Origin: Leeuwenhoekiella sp. MAR_2009_132
GTDB taxonomy: Bacteria > Bacteroidota > Bacteroidia > Flavobacteriales > Flavobacteriaceae
DNA: 64,000 nt
Direction: 5' to 3'
NCBI RefSeq assembly: GCF_000687915.1
Contig: NZ_JHZY01000004.1
Coordinates: forward strand, 630,001-694,000
Below are positions 1-9,789 of this stretch, piece by piece. The translations under genes were made by a program, and so were the position numbers. Each line of letters opens with the position of its first letter. Position 1 is the stretch's first letter. The notes beneath the pieces are model-generated. The model ran no database searches. It was not told the DNA's origin and saw only the letters and a list, made by a program, of their open reading frames with translations.

Positions 1-1142
<1,142 letters not shown>

Positions 1143-1391
1143 AGTGTTTTTATAATATTCCACGATATAAGGAAATCTAATTACTCTTTACAGAGTGCTC
1201 AAAATGGTTATTCTAGTCTTTAATTCAAATATTATTTATCTCTAAATAATACGCGTTGTCAATTCAATATGTCAAGGAACTTTCTCTATCTCTCAAGAGA
1301 ATTTCTTTGTTAGATGCTAAGGAATCGAACCTTATTTTTATTACCAAATCATCTCGTTTTCAATGTGCGTAGCTCTCTGCGAAAGCGGCTG
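1143..1391 (-). other. rRNA operon leader
   Basis: This AT-rich stretch lies between the 16S 5' end and the nearest promoter-like box and holds no plausible gene. It should be transcribed as the rRNA leader and contain processing and antitermination signals. Its sequence includes several short inverted pairs, for example around GAGCACTCTGTAAAGAGT near 1185-1202, but I cannot assign a boxA with confidence. Confidence 0.6.
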
Positions 1392-1399
1392 CAAATATA
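1392..1399 (-). promoter_or_regulatory. rRNA promoter -7 box, proximal copy
   Basis: TATATTTG on the minus strand, about 250 bases upstream of the 16S 5' end, fits the TAnnTTTG box. Candidate TTTG elements lie 17 and 21 bases upstream, neither at the ideal 19. It is the promoter nearest the rRNA gene. Confidence 0.55.
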
Positions 1400-1507
1400 C
1401 AATCTTTTTTATTTACCAAACAAATAAAAAATTAAGTTTTTTTTAAGCCTCATTCTAAAAGATTCTTAAGAACTAATCCTACATTTCGTTGCCAAAATTC
1501 AGGAGGG

Positions 1508-1515
1508 CAAAGATA
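1508..1515 (-). promoter_or_regulatory. rRNA promoter -7 box, middle copy
   Basis: TATCTTTG on the minus strand fits the TAnnTTTG box. The nearest upstream TTG is only 16 bases away, so the -33 element is weak. Stacked promoters before an rRNA operon are expected, which supports it. Confidence 0.5.
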
Positions 1516-1613
1516 CTACCCTTTTTTAATTCAACACGAATTAATCGTATCTTTTTTTTAAACCACACTTTCTAAGAACGTAAAACCGATTTTTATACCC
1601 GATTTTGGAGGCG

Positions 1614-1643
1614 CAAATATAGAACGATTATCTAACCCTACAA
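1614..1643 (-). promoter_or_regulatory. rRNA promoter, upstream copy
   Basis: On the minus strand a TTG (1641-1643) is followed after exactly 19 bases by TATATTTG (1614-1621). This matches the Bacteroidota sigma-70 promoter, TTTG-N19-TAnnTTTG. It lies about 475 bases upstream of the 16S 5' end and is the best of three promoter-like boxes before the rRNA operon. Confidence 0.7.
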
Positions 1644-1867
1644 GCATTTTTTAAAAGTATTTGCAAACTAATTTTACAACTCCTTAAAACCAATAACTTA
1701 CATCCAAAATTAATTTTAAAACATTCTTAATTAAGAGCATTTAAACTGAACTATCATCCTTAAATAAATATTAAAAAATACCAATACTGATAAATTAAAG
1801 GAATCTACTCGATCAAATACACTCTTGGGAGTTTGTTTTATTGTAAAATGACTTTTGAATCTTCAGG
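1644..1867. other. AT-rich intergenic spacer, nothing recognised
   Basis: I see no open frame, RNA gene or repeat in this spacer between the rRNA promoters and the foldback element. Confidence 0.5.
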
Positions 1868-1978
1868 AAAAATGAAGGGTTAGGGATAAAGCGGCCTGTT
1901 TGAGCTCTAATTTAAAGACCTAAGTCTTTAAATTAAGCGAGTAGTGATAGCCCGGTTGCTGCACAAGGCAGCAAAAAC
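1868..1978 (-). repeat. Foldback intergenic repeat, copy 1
   Basis: A non-coding element lies just past the stop of the porin gene. Its core is a perfect 12-bp stem, TAATTTAAAGAC at 1908-1919 and GTCTTTAAATTA at 1924-1935, with a 4-base loop. A second stem (TTGCTGC/GCAGCAA, 1955-1974) sits beside it. Read on the minus strand it shares TTGCTGCCTTGT with the element at 63762-63860, and both then show GGGCTATC/GGCATCATC-like and GCCGCTT(T)-like flanks on either side of a central stem. It may also end transcription of the porin gene. Confidence 0.6.
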
Positions 1979-1989
1979 CACTAATAAGA

Positions 1990-3936
1990 CTATAGAAAGA
2001 AATTCCACACTAAACCAAATCGTAGTGTAAAATCTCTGTAAGGGTAACCCGGAGCACTGTAGTAATTATTATTAGATGCTAATGAATTGATGTGTTCTGC
2101 TATAAAGAATATACGGGTCTGACGAACTTTCATATTAAAGAATAAGTCTATCAACGGAAAGCTTCCTAATTCTTGGTCATTCTGAACATAGAATTCTGCT
2201 AAAACAGGATCATAACCATTCATAGCATATTCAGTAAAATAATTAAGACTCACTCCCGTTTGAACGAACAGAGCTTTTTTAAACCAGTTATCTGTATAAT
2301 AAAGCGTATTACGAGTTGTAATCTCCGGAACATTGAGAAAAGTATTACCTGAACTTACTGTTTGATATGCAACGGTATTATCTAAAGCAAATTTGCCAAG
2401 CCTAAATTCTTTACTTGCCTTTAACTTCAAATAAGTAATGTTATCATTTGTCTGAAATGAGTTTATAAGCGAGGTTGCAGGATCTATAGCAAAATATGCG
2501 TAATCTTTAATATTAACCAAACTGGCAGAAGCATTAAGCCATTTATTAGATTTTATACTAAAATCTAAAGAGTTCGTCTTTACGGTGTCATAGTTTTCGG
2601 CGTTGTACCAATTGTAATTTTCGTAACTACTCTGATATAATAAATGATTATAATTAGCTGCTGCGGCATTTAAATGTATACCTCCTGAAAAAAATGCATC
2701 ATCATTAATTTGATAACTCGCTTCGGCTTTTAAATCATATCCATCAAATTCACCCGAAATATTTGCTTGTGCTTCTCCTTTTAGCTGAAAACCTCTGTAT
2801 GCTTTTTTATAACTCGCTCCAGCAGCAATTAAATTGCCATTTAATACATTAGGGATTCTATTATTTTCTTGAATAAGCACAGAGTTATAACCATACTTAT
2901 AATAGGTGTGATTAACCTGAAAAGTAATACTACCCAAAATATTATTAGTATACTTTACCCAGAGTTGATTATTTAAATCTGTAATATCTACCTTATCTCT
3001 AAGATTTGTGGTTACAAATGAATTACCAAACAATGACGAAGGAGCAGTCTGCCTATACTCATAATATTTATCATCGTAGTTAAATATATGCCCCACTTCA
3101 ATTCTATTGTTAGAAATACTATCGCTTTGCGGAATTAAATCGTATTTATGGTTTATGTAAATACGCTGACCATCTAGAATACTTTCTGCATTTTCAAAGT
3201 TTACACTTAATCTAGACCTGTCTTGAAACTGGCTATCATTGCCTGCAAAATTCATTAAAGCCTGATCTGTAAGTCCGCCATTTTCTTGATTAAGTAAATC
3301 TTGAGCAACATAGTGAGCCTTTAATTCATACCTGTTATTTTTAGACTTATAGTTTGTTGTAAACCTAAAATTACCGGTACTTGTTAATATATGCTGGTAC
3401 TTACCCAAACTACGCAACCCTTTATAAGCAATTGAGAAATTAAATCTACGCGAGGTATTCATCGTAAAGAAAGCATCTAAGTTTTGCCCTTGTTCAAATA
3501 CACTTTTATAATAGATCTCAGACAAGGGCGTAGGAACCTCAAAATACAACATATCCTCTACCTCCATATAATTAAAGTGTCGCGCTCTAGCTCCAAATAA
3601 TGGCCTTATGCGTTGAGAAGAAAAATCGTATAAAAGGGTGTTATAGGTTTGACCTTCGTTTGAAAAGGGTAATAAATCAAAATTATCTTTTCTTAGATAG
3701 TTGTATTTATAGAGTTTTTGAATGGTTAATGAGGTATCAACGATTGTTGTATCGTTTTCTACTGTAAACATTTTATACAAATCTATAGGCGGCCGCTCTT
3801 GTTCTTTTTTAGCCTTAGGCCTTATCGAGCCACTTTGTGATTCTCCATCAGACTGTAAACCTCTTGGTTCATCTACCTGAGCAAAAAGTGTACTCCCAAA
3901 AACTAAACCTATCAAAAAAAGTAAGCTATTACGCAT
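1990..3936 (-). CDS. Putative outer-membrane porin (Porin_10-like)
   Basis: The product is a 648-residue exported protein, probably an outer-membrane beta-barrel. The ATG at 3936 gives a clean signal peptide (MRNSLLFLIGLVFGSTLFAQ); the longer frame would begin at a TTG six codons upstream. After a low-complexity charged linker (about 20-50) the rest is alternating aromatic/polar strands typical of barrels and ends in the strand-like LRFGLVWNFFL. This arrangement and length fit the Bacteroidota putative porin family (Porin_10), by recollection and not by search. It stands alone between the rRNA operon and the SusC/SusD pair, with that pair's terminator just upstream. The solute is unknown. Confidence 0.75.
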   Translation of the reverse strand: MRNSLLFLIGLVFGSTLFAQVDEPRGLQSDGESQSGSIRPKAKKEQERPPIDLYKMFTVENDTTIVDTSLTIQKLYKYNYLRKDNFDLLPFSNEGQTYNTLLYDFSSQRIRPLFGARARHFNYMEVEDMLYFEVPTPLSEIYYKSVFEQGQNLDAFFTMNTSRRFNFSIAYKGLRSLGKYQHILTSTGNFRFTTNYKSKNNRYELKAHYVAQDLLNQENGGLTDQALMNFAGNDSQFQDRSRLSVNFENAESILDGQRIYINHKYDLIPQSDSISNNRIEVGHIFNYDDKYYEYRQTAPSSLFGNSFVTTNLRDKVDITDLNNQLWVKYTNNILGSITFQVNHTYYKYGYNSVLIQENNRIPNVLNGNLIAAGASYKKAYRGFQLKGEAQANISGEFDGYDLKAEASYQINDDAFFSGGIHLNAAAANYNHLLYQSSYENYNWYNAENYDTVKTNSLDFSIKSNKWLNASASLVNIKDYAYFAIDPATSLINSFQTNDNITYLKLKASKEFRLGKFALDNTVAYQTVSSGNTFLNVPEITTRNTLYYTDNWFKKALFVQTGVSLNYFTEYAMNGYDPVLAEFYVQNDQELGSFPLIDLFFNMKVRQTRIFFIAEHINSLASNNNYYSAPGYPYRDFTLRFGLVWNFFL

Positions 3937-3997
3937 CAAAAATATTTGTGTCAAAAATATAGTTTTTAAACGTAAAGCTGTAAGGAAAATTATGGCA

Positions 3998-4032
3998 TAA
4001 AAAAACCGGATGATTAATTTATCATCCGGTTT
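3998..4032 (-). terminator. Terminator of the SusC/SusD operon
   Basis: A perfect 12-bp stem (AAACCGGATGAT at 4003-4014 and its complement at 4021-4032, six-base loop) is followed on the minus strand by a run of seven T. It lies 40 bases after the SusD-like stop codon and isolates that operon from the porin gene. Confidence 0.9.
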
Positions 4033-4071
4033 AAATAAAGAACTAATTTTATTTAATAAATATAAAATAGG

Positions 4072-5583
4072 TTAATTCTGCCCATCTAAATTTGAATTAA
4101 ATAAAATTTCATTTTGAGGTATTTCGTAAGTTAACTCTTCATCATTATGGCTAAACGACTGGCCTGCAAAATCTAACCAATTTGATCCTCGAGTTCTAGT
4201 CTCACGTCTTCTTTTCATAATAAAATATGATTGACCTTCTCCCCATAATTCTAATCTAGCTTGCAAAGCTGCCTCTTCAGCTAAGGCTTTTCCTGCCAGA
4301 CCATCAATATATGAACTGTCATCTAATCTTAAATCTAATAAAGCCTTTAAACTAGTTCTAGCAGCTCCATTATTTCCATTTTCAGCTGCTGCCTCAGCAT
4401 GTAATAAATAAAATTCTGCAATTCTCATATAATGAGAATCTGAATCTATATTAGATTGAGGACCCGAAAATGCTCTGAAACCATTATTTTGAGCTCCTTT
4501 ATAATAAAACTTCCCTAAAGGCCTTAAACTAGAGTTAAATTGATACTTTCTAATATCATCAGGTCTAAAATTACTATAAAGACCACTATCCATACCTTTA
4601 GGGTTTCCTACAGCAGCATAGCTATAACTATACGCATCCATAAAGCCCCACCACGATAGTAAAGATGCTAATCCTTGGCCTTCACCAGTAATATTTATTC
4701 CCCACATTATACCGGGAATTGTATTGACATCATTAAAACCTCCAACGCTTCCATCTTCATCTGGCAATAATGCTACTTCATCTGCAGTCATAATTGGATA
4801 ACCCGCATCGATAACTTTTTTAGCATACTCTTCAGTTTTAGGCCAATTATTTAAAGCTCCATATGTTTTAGCTAATAAGCCTCTAACAATATCCTGATTA
4901 ATCTCAATTTTTTCTTCTCTGACAAAACCCTCTAATAGTGTTTCTGCATCTAGCAAATCGCTAATTACAAGATCAAAAACATCCTGTAAAGGACTCTTAG
5001 GTTGATCGAGTTCTGCAGCACTTTTATAAAGGGGTAATACAGGTTTTGACAAATCTGAAATATCATTCACATAAGCGTGAATTAAGAAAAAATACGCATA
5101 AGCTCTCAAAGCTTTAGCCTGACCAATAGTATATCTTCCAGTTTCTGTTTCAGGAACGACATCGTTGCCTCCTGAACCATCTATAACCAAATTAGATAAA
5201 TTTATGATTCTGTATAGGAATCTCCAAGCACGATAATTCACATCATTGTCTGGATCTAAAGTTGCAGTTAATTCAGAAATGTTTACCTGTCGATTGTAAC
5301 TCTTCCCTAAATGAGCCATATCTGCAGATAATATATCCATCTGCATAAATTGCGCGGTCACTCCAAAATCCTCTTGAGCATTTGTGCCTCCACTACCAAA
5401 ACGATACATATTTTCATAAATACCAAGTAAAGTACCTTTAGCTACCTCCTCATTTATTTCAGCAGCTGCTGCTACTTGAGCATCAGTTAAAACCTCAGTA
5501 GGATTGACCTCTAAAAAGTCATCGCTACATGATGCAAGAGATAGCAAAGCCCCTGCATAAATTATTTTTCTTAAAGCTTTCAT
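4072..5583 (-). CDS. SusD/RagB-family nutrient-binding outer-membrane lipoprotein
   Basis: This 503-residue lipoprotein is the surface partner of the SusC-like receptor encoded 9 bases upstream. It starts with a lipoprotein signal (LLSLASC, Cys at about residue 19) followed by the SDDFLEVNPTE segment typical of SusD proteins. The N-terminal SusD_3-like helical part (for example RAYAYFFLIHAYVND near residues 160-175) and the C-terminal RagB/SusD part (MRIAEFYLLHAEAAAENG near 386-403) are both present. In the family it caps the receptor and binds an oligosaccharide or peptide. No carbohydrate-active enzyme lies beside the pair, so the substrate cannot be inferred. Confidence 0.93.
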   Translation of the reverse strand: MKALRKIIYAGALLSLASCSDDFLEVNPTEVLTDAQVAAAAEINEEVAKGTLLGIYENMYRFGSGGTNAQEDFGVTAQFMQMDILSADMAHLGKSYNRQVNISELTATLDPDNDVNYRAWRFLYRIINLSNLVIDGSGGNDVVPETETGRYTIGQAKALRAYAYFFLIHAYVNDISDLSKPVLPLYKSAAELDQPKSPLQDVFDLVISDLLDAETLLEGFVREEKIEINQDIVRGLLAKTYGALNNWPKTEEYAKKVIDAGYPIMTADEVALLPDEDGSVGGFNDVNTIPGIMWGINITGEGQGLASLLSWWGFMDAYSYSYAAVGNPKGMDSGLYSNFRPDDIRKYQFNSSLRPLGKFYYKGAQNNGFRAFSGPQSNIDSDSHYMRIAEFYLLHAEAAAENGNNGAARTSLKALLDLRLDDSSYIDGLAGKALAEEAALQARLELWGEGQSYFIMKRRRETRTRGSNWLDFAGQSFSHNDEELTYEIPQNEILFNSNLDGQN

Positions 5584-5592
5584 AGTTATTTT

Positions 5593-8500
5593 TTATAAAG
5601 TTAAATTAACACCAAAAACAATCGTAGACAGTGGACTGTAAGTATAAATACTAGAGTTACCTGTTATCGAAGTTGAAGGATTAAAACCTGTTCTTTGAGA
5701 CCAAAGTGCTAGGTTATCGCCAGTAATAAATAGGTTCAAATTATCAAGTCCCATTTTTTCAACAAAAGTAGCTGGCATGTCAAAGCCTAAACGAATGTTA
5801 TTTAGCGCTAAGAAATCAGATTTAGTTAAGAAGCGAGTTGAAGTAGCATTCTGTTGAATTTGGAATCTTGCATCTTGTCGAGGTATGTTAGTAACATCAC
5901 CTGGAGCCATCCAACGGTTCCTAATATCTGTACTAAAATTATTTGTACCTGCATAATCATTGTCCATAAGATTTGCATAAGCGCCATCATATGACCAACC
6001 ACCTAAAGAATAGTTAAACAATGCGCTTAAGGTAAAACTACCAAAACTTGCATTTAATCTAAAAGCACCACTAATATCAGGTATAGCAGTTTTATCAACA
6101 AATCTATCTGCAGCTTCTGCATAAACCTCAGTTATATCCTGTACAATAGTTGCGTCAGGATTATCGTTCTGGTAACCTGTAAGGCTTGTTATTATCACAT
6201 CACCAGTTCCGAATTCGCCATTATTATCAACATCATCAAAATAACGCTCCCATTGAGCCGCCCCATTTTCTGAATTTACACCTGCATAAACTGGCATATA
6301 CCAATCATATAAAGAACGTCCAGCAGTACGACCATAGCTTCCTGATTGATCAAATCGCTGTTCTTGACCTGTCGTTGGATCTATTGGTAATGCAACTAAT
6401 TCGTTATTAAGCAACTGCCCATTTATTCCGATATTTAAACTAAACTTTGGACTTTTTACTAATTTAAAATCTAAATCAAATTCAACCCCAGAGTTTAGCA
6501 TTTCACCGTCATTAACCTGAAGAGTTGCAAAACCGTTTGATGGCCCCACATTTCTAGTAAAGAACATATCTGTGGTCGTTTTTCTGTAGTATTCGACAGA
6601 AGCATCAACAAAATCAAAAAGTTCAAATTCTAAACCTGTATTAAATTGATTAGAACTTTCCCAAGTAAGATCTGCATTACCTTTTACAGCAAATGCCAAA
6701 GAAATGTTATTGTTAAGGTTATTGATAGAATAAATATTATAACCAGGATAAAGACCTCCGTAAGAACCATTAGTATCAGAATTACCAATCACTCCATAAC
6801 TAGCTTTTAACTTAAGAAAATCTATAGCATCAGAATTTTGAAGAAAATTCTCTTTAGACAGTATCCAAGCACCTCCTATTGCATAAAAATTACCCCATTT
6901 TTCATTTACGAATCTTGAAGATGCATCTCTATTGAAGGTTCCATTTAGGTAATATTTGTTTCCAAAATCTAAGGTAACATTCGCTATATAACTTTCAGTT
7001 TTTTCATTTCTTGTAAAACCATCTCCAGGATTGTTTACAACACCATTACTTATATCTGTCCCAAAAGATGTTACTAAGTTTGAACGACTTGCAAATAAAT
7101 AGTTAAACTCATACTCTGTAGCAACGTGCGATACAAAAGCTGATAAATTTAAATCTCCAAAATTCTTAGTATATCTCAAACCTGTTCTTAGCGTATAGTT
7201 TTTTGTTTCAGAACGACCTCTTGAAACTCTACCACCTTCTCCTTTAGCGGGACTATAAAAACGTTCATTTAGATCAATATCTTCACTCATAAAATACTGA
7301 TACCCAAAATTATTCTCAAAAGTTAAACCGTCAACTATATCAATTTTAAGATCATTATTAAAGTTAACTGCGTTTGCTTTGGCCGTACTTATATTAATTT
7401 CAGAATCAGCAACACCATTTGTTGCAAATCCGAATCCGCGACCGTCTTCTAAACCATAGTCAAAAAGAGAACCCCCATAAATAGGATCTGGTATCCTGTT
7501 ACCCGCAGCGTCTCTTCTATAAAGGGGATAAATTGTTGGTAAATTATCTATCCACCAAAACTGAGAACCTGAATCCTCGCTTGTTCCATTATTATTTGTC
7601 TCGCTTTGAGCGTAATTTATTGTAGTTGTAGAGTTAATAATATCTAAAACATTATTTGTTGCTGTAACACGTCCGTTAAGTCTTTTGTAATCCGTGTTAT
7701 TTGCAAAACCTATATCATCAATATAACCAAAAGACGCATATACTGAAGATTTTTCTCCACTATTTGACAATGATACGTTAGCTTCTGTCCTGTTTGAACT
7801 CTGAAACGCAAAATCTGCCCAGTTTTCAGGAGTATATCTTCTTGAAACACCCGGTCTAACAGTTGCTGTATTAGGATCAATTAATTGCGATACTCCAGCA
7901 GCTCCGCTGTCACTAATGTTCCACATATTATAAACTGGAGATATATCAGAAACATCTGCATTAGCTCCCTCAAATAAGTTTGAATTCGCATAATCAATGG
8001 CAGCAGTTCGATCTCCATCATTTTCTAGCAAACCTCTTTGATATATACCTTCCCATGAAATACCGATATACTCTTCAGGAGATCTTATGGTTTCATAACG
8101 CTTAATACCTTGATAATTTGTCCCTGTTTTAACAGAAACATTTAAATTATTGCGCCCTTCACCTTTTTTAGTGGTTATAACGATAACTCCGTTAGCACCT
8201 CTTGCTCCATACAATGAAGTTGCAGAGGCATCTTTTAAAACAGTAACAGATTTAATGTCATTAGGGTTTATATCATTTAGACTACCTCCAAAAGGAGCAT
8301 CATCTACAACGTACAAAGGTGCCTGACTTCCATTTATAGACCCAAATCCTCTAATACGAATAGTTGACACACTACCTGGCTGTCCTGTAGTATTAAAAAC
8401 AGCTACACCAGCAGCTTCTCCAGCTAAGGCTTGTGATACGTTTGCAAATGATTTTTTAGAAAGCTCTTCGCCTTCAACTACTTTAGCAGAGCCTGTAAAT

Positions 8501-8847
8501 GAAGATTTAGATACATTTCCAAAACCTGTAACTACAACTTCATCTAATTCTTCTCCTGCAACCATACTAGTATTTATGGTTGAAGATGATCCAACTTTAA
8601 CAGAGGTTTCTTGAAAACCTACATAAGAAAAAACTAAAGTATTACCTTGATCGGCAACAATTGAATATTTCCCGTCAAAATCTGTTTGAGTACCGGTATT
8701 TGTACCACTTATAACAACATTCACTCCAGGTAGCGGAATGTTGCTTTGATCAGTTACGGTACCCGTAATTGTTTTTTGCTGAGCGAATGTTAGCTGCGTT
8801 ATAAACAGCAAACAAAGCGCAAAGCACCATGTAATTTTTGATTTCAT
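5593..8847 (-). CDS. SusC/RagA-family TonB-linked outer-membrane receptor
   Basis: This is a full-length 1084-residue SusC-type receptor that imports a ligand held by the SusD partner, energised by TonB. In order it shows a signal peptide (to about residue 22), a carboxypeptidase-D regulatory-like domain (about 25-105), the plug (about 115-230, with the SusC-type segments LYVVDDAPFGG and ATSLYGARGANGVIVITTKKG) and a long barrel. It is the first gene of a two-gene operon. The 260 bases upstream hold no convincing TAnnTTTG promoter and no ECF sigma or anti-sigma gene, so its regulation is not visible. Confidence 0.95.
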   Translation of the reverse strand: MKSKITWCFALCLLFITQLTFAQQKTITGTVTDQSNIPLPGVNVVISGTNTGTQTDFDGKYSIVADQGNTLVFSYVGFQETSVKVGSSSTINTSMVAGEELDEVVVTGFGNVSKSSFTGSAKVVEGEELSKKSFANVSQALAGEAAGVAVFNTTGQPGSVSTIRIRGFGSINGSQAPLYVVDDAPFGGSLNDINPNDIKSVTVLKDASATSLYGARGANGVIVITTKKGEGRNNLNVSVKTGTNYQGIKRYETIRSPEEYIGISWEGIYQRGLLENDGDRTAAIDYANSNLFEGANADVSDISPVYNMWNISDSGAAGVSQLIDPNTATVRPGVSRRYTPENWADFAFQSSNRTEANVSLSNSGEKSSVYASFGYIDDIGFANNTDYKRLNGRVTATNNVLDIINSTTTINYAQSETNNNGTSEDSGSQFWWIDNLPTIYPLYRRDAAGNRIPDPIYGGSLFDYGLEDGRGFGFATNGVADSEINISTAKANAVNFNNDLKIDIVDGLTFENNFGYQYFMSEDIDLNERFYSPAKGEGGRVSRGRSETKNYTLRTGLRYTKNFGDLNLSAFVSHVATEYEFNYLFASRSNLVTSFGTDISNGVVNNPGDGFTRNEKTESYIANVTLDFGNKYYLNGTFNRDASSRFVNEKWGNFYAIGGAWILSKENFLQNSDAIDFLKLKASYGVIGNSDTNGSYGGLYPGYNIYSINNLNNNISLAFAVKGNADLTWESSNQFNTGLEFELFDFVDASVEYYRKTTTDMFFTRNVGPSNGFATLQVNDGEMLNSGVEFDLDFKLVKSPKFSLNIGINGQLLNNELVALPIDPTTGQEQRFDQSGSYGRTAGRSLYDWYMPVYAGVNSENGAAQWERYFDDVDNNGEFGTGDVIITSLTGYQNDNPDATIVQDITEVYAEAADRFVDKTAIPDISGAFRLNASFGSFTLSALFNYSLGGWSYDGAYANLMDNDYAGTNNFSTDIRNRWMAPGDVTNIPRQDARFQIQQNATSTRFLTKSDFLALNNIRLGFDMPATFVEKMGLDNLNLFITGDNLALWSQRTGFNPSTSITGNSSIYTYSPLSTIVFGVNLTL

Positions 8848-9106
8848 AAATTTATTTATTTGAATTTGCCTTTAGCAAACATCTCAAAACTTTATCACAA
8901 TTGCAATAGAAACAGTTAAACTATCCTTAAATTAACATAAATAATCTTTAATTTTTAAGTGTATTCGAAACTTTTATTACATTTTTCTCTGTGAAGAAGC
9001 ATTTTTAATAATAATAACTTAACAAATAACACAAAGTTGGGCATTAGAAATAAACTGTTGTATAAATCTAATTATCAACTAAATATCATTTAATTTTAAA
9101 AGTATA

Positions 9107-9700
9107 ATGCCATTAAAATTATTTTCACAAACCAACTTAATTGAATGTGGTACAGACGAAGCTGGAAGAGGGTGTCTTTCTGGACCGGTAACCGCAGCTG
9201 CAGTAATTTTACCTGCTGATTTTAAAAATAAATTACTTAATGACTCTAAATTACTCTCACATTCATCTCGTGAACGATTAAGAATTCTAATTGAAGAACA
9301 AGCTTTAGCGTATGCTATCGCACATGTATACCCTAAAGAGATTGATGAGATTAATATTTTAAATGCCAGTATAAAAGCGATGCACCTGGCGATTGCAGAC
9401 TTAAATATCACCCCTCAACATATTATTGTAGATGGAAATAGATTTAAGGAGTATAAAGGTTGTTCTCATAATTGCATAATTAAGGGAGATAGCAAATACT
9501 TATCTATTGCTGCTGCCTCAATTTTAGCAAAAACTGAGCGGGATAGATATATGACCAATCTTCACGAATTACACCCTCAATACAATTGGGCTAAAAATAA
9601 GGGATACCCTACAAAAGAACATAGGGCGGCTATTAAAGAGTTTGGTGAAACCGTATATCATCGCAAAACATTTAAATTACTTCCCTCAGTAATTTTATAA
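9107..9700 (+). CDS. rnhB: Ribonuclease HII
   Basis: This 197-residue cytoplasmic enzyme cuts the RNA strand of RNA-DNA hybrids and removes misincorporated ribonucleotides. The RNase HII signature TDEAGRG is at residues 16-22. The four acidic catalytic positions are visible as D17, E18, D109 (IIVDGNRF) and D128 (IKGDSKY). The [10 protein letters not shown] segment at 137-146 is also characteristic. Length is normal. It stands divergent from susC and 89 bases before the next gene. The open frame on the opposite strand at 9079-9411 is a shadow. Confidence 0.96.
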   Translation: MPLKLFSQTNLIECGTDEAGRGCLSGPVTAAAVILPADFKNKLLNDSKLLSHSSRERLRILIEEQALAYAIAHVYPKEIDEINILNASIKAMHLAIADLNITPQHIIVDGNRFKEYKGCSHNCIIKGDSKYLSIAAASILAKTERDRYMTNLHELHPQYNWAKNKGYPTKEHRAAIKEFGETVYHRKTFKLLPSVIL

Positions 9701-9789
9701 ACTAGATTTAAAAAGATTTAAGCTTAAATGCATTGCGAAGACTTCTTATCTTTACGGTTTACCAATTTTGATCTTTACAATTTAATTTT

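Noticed and set aside
9079..9411. 110-codon minus-strand frame over rnhB
   Set aside because: It is the shadow of the RNase HII gene, whose catalytic residues are all present on the plus strand.
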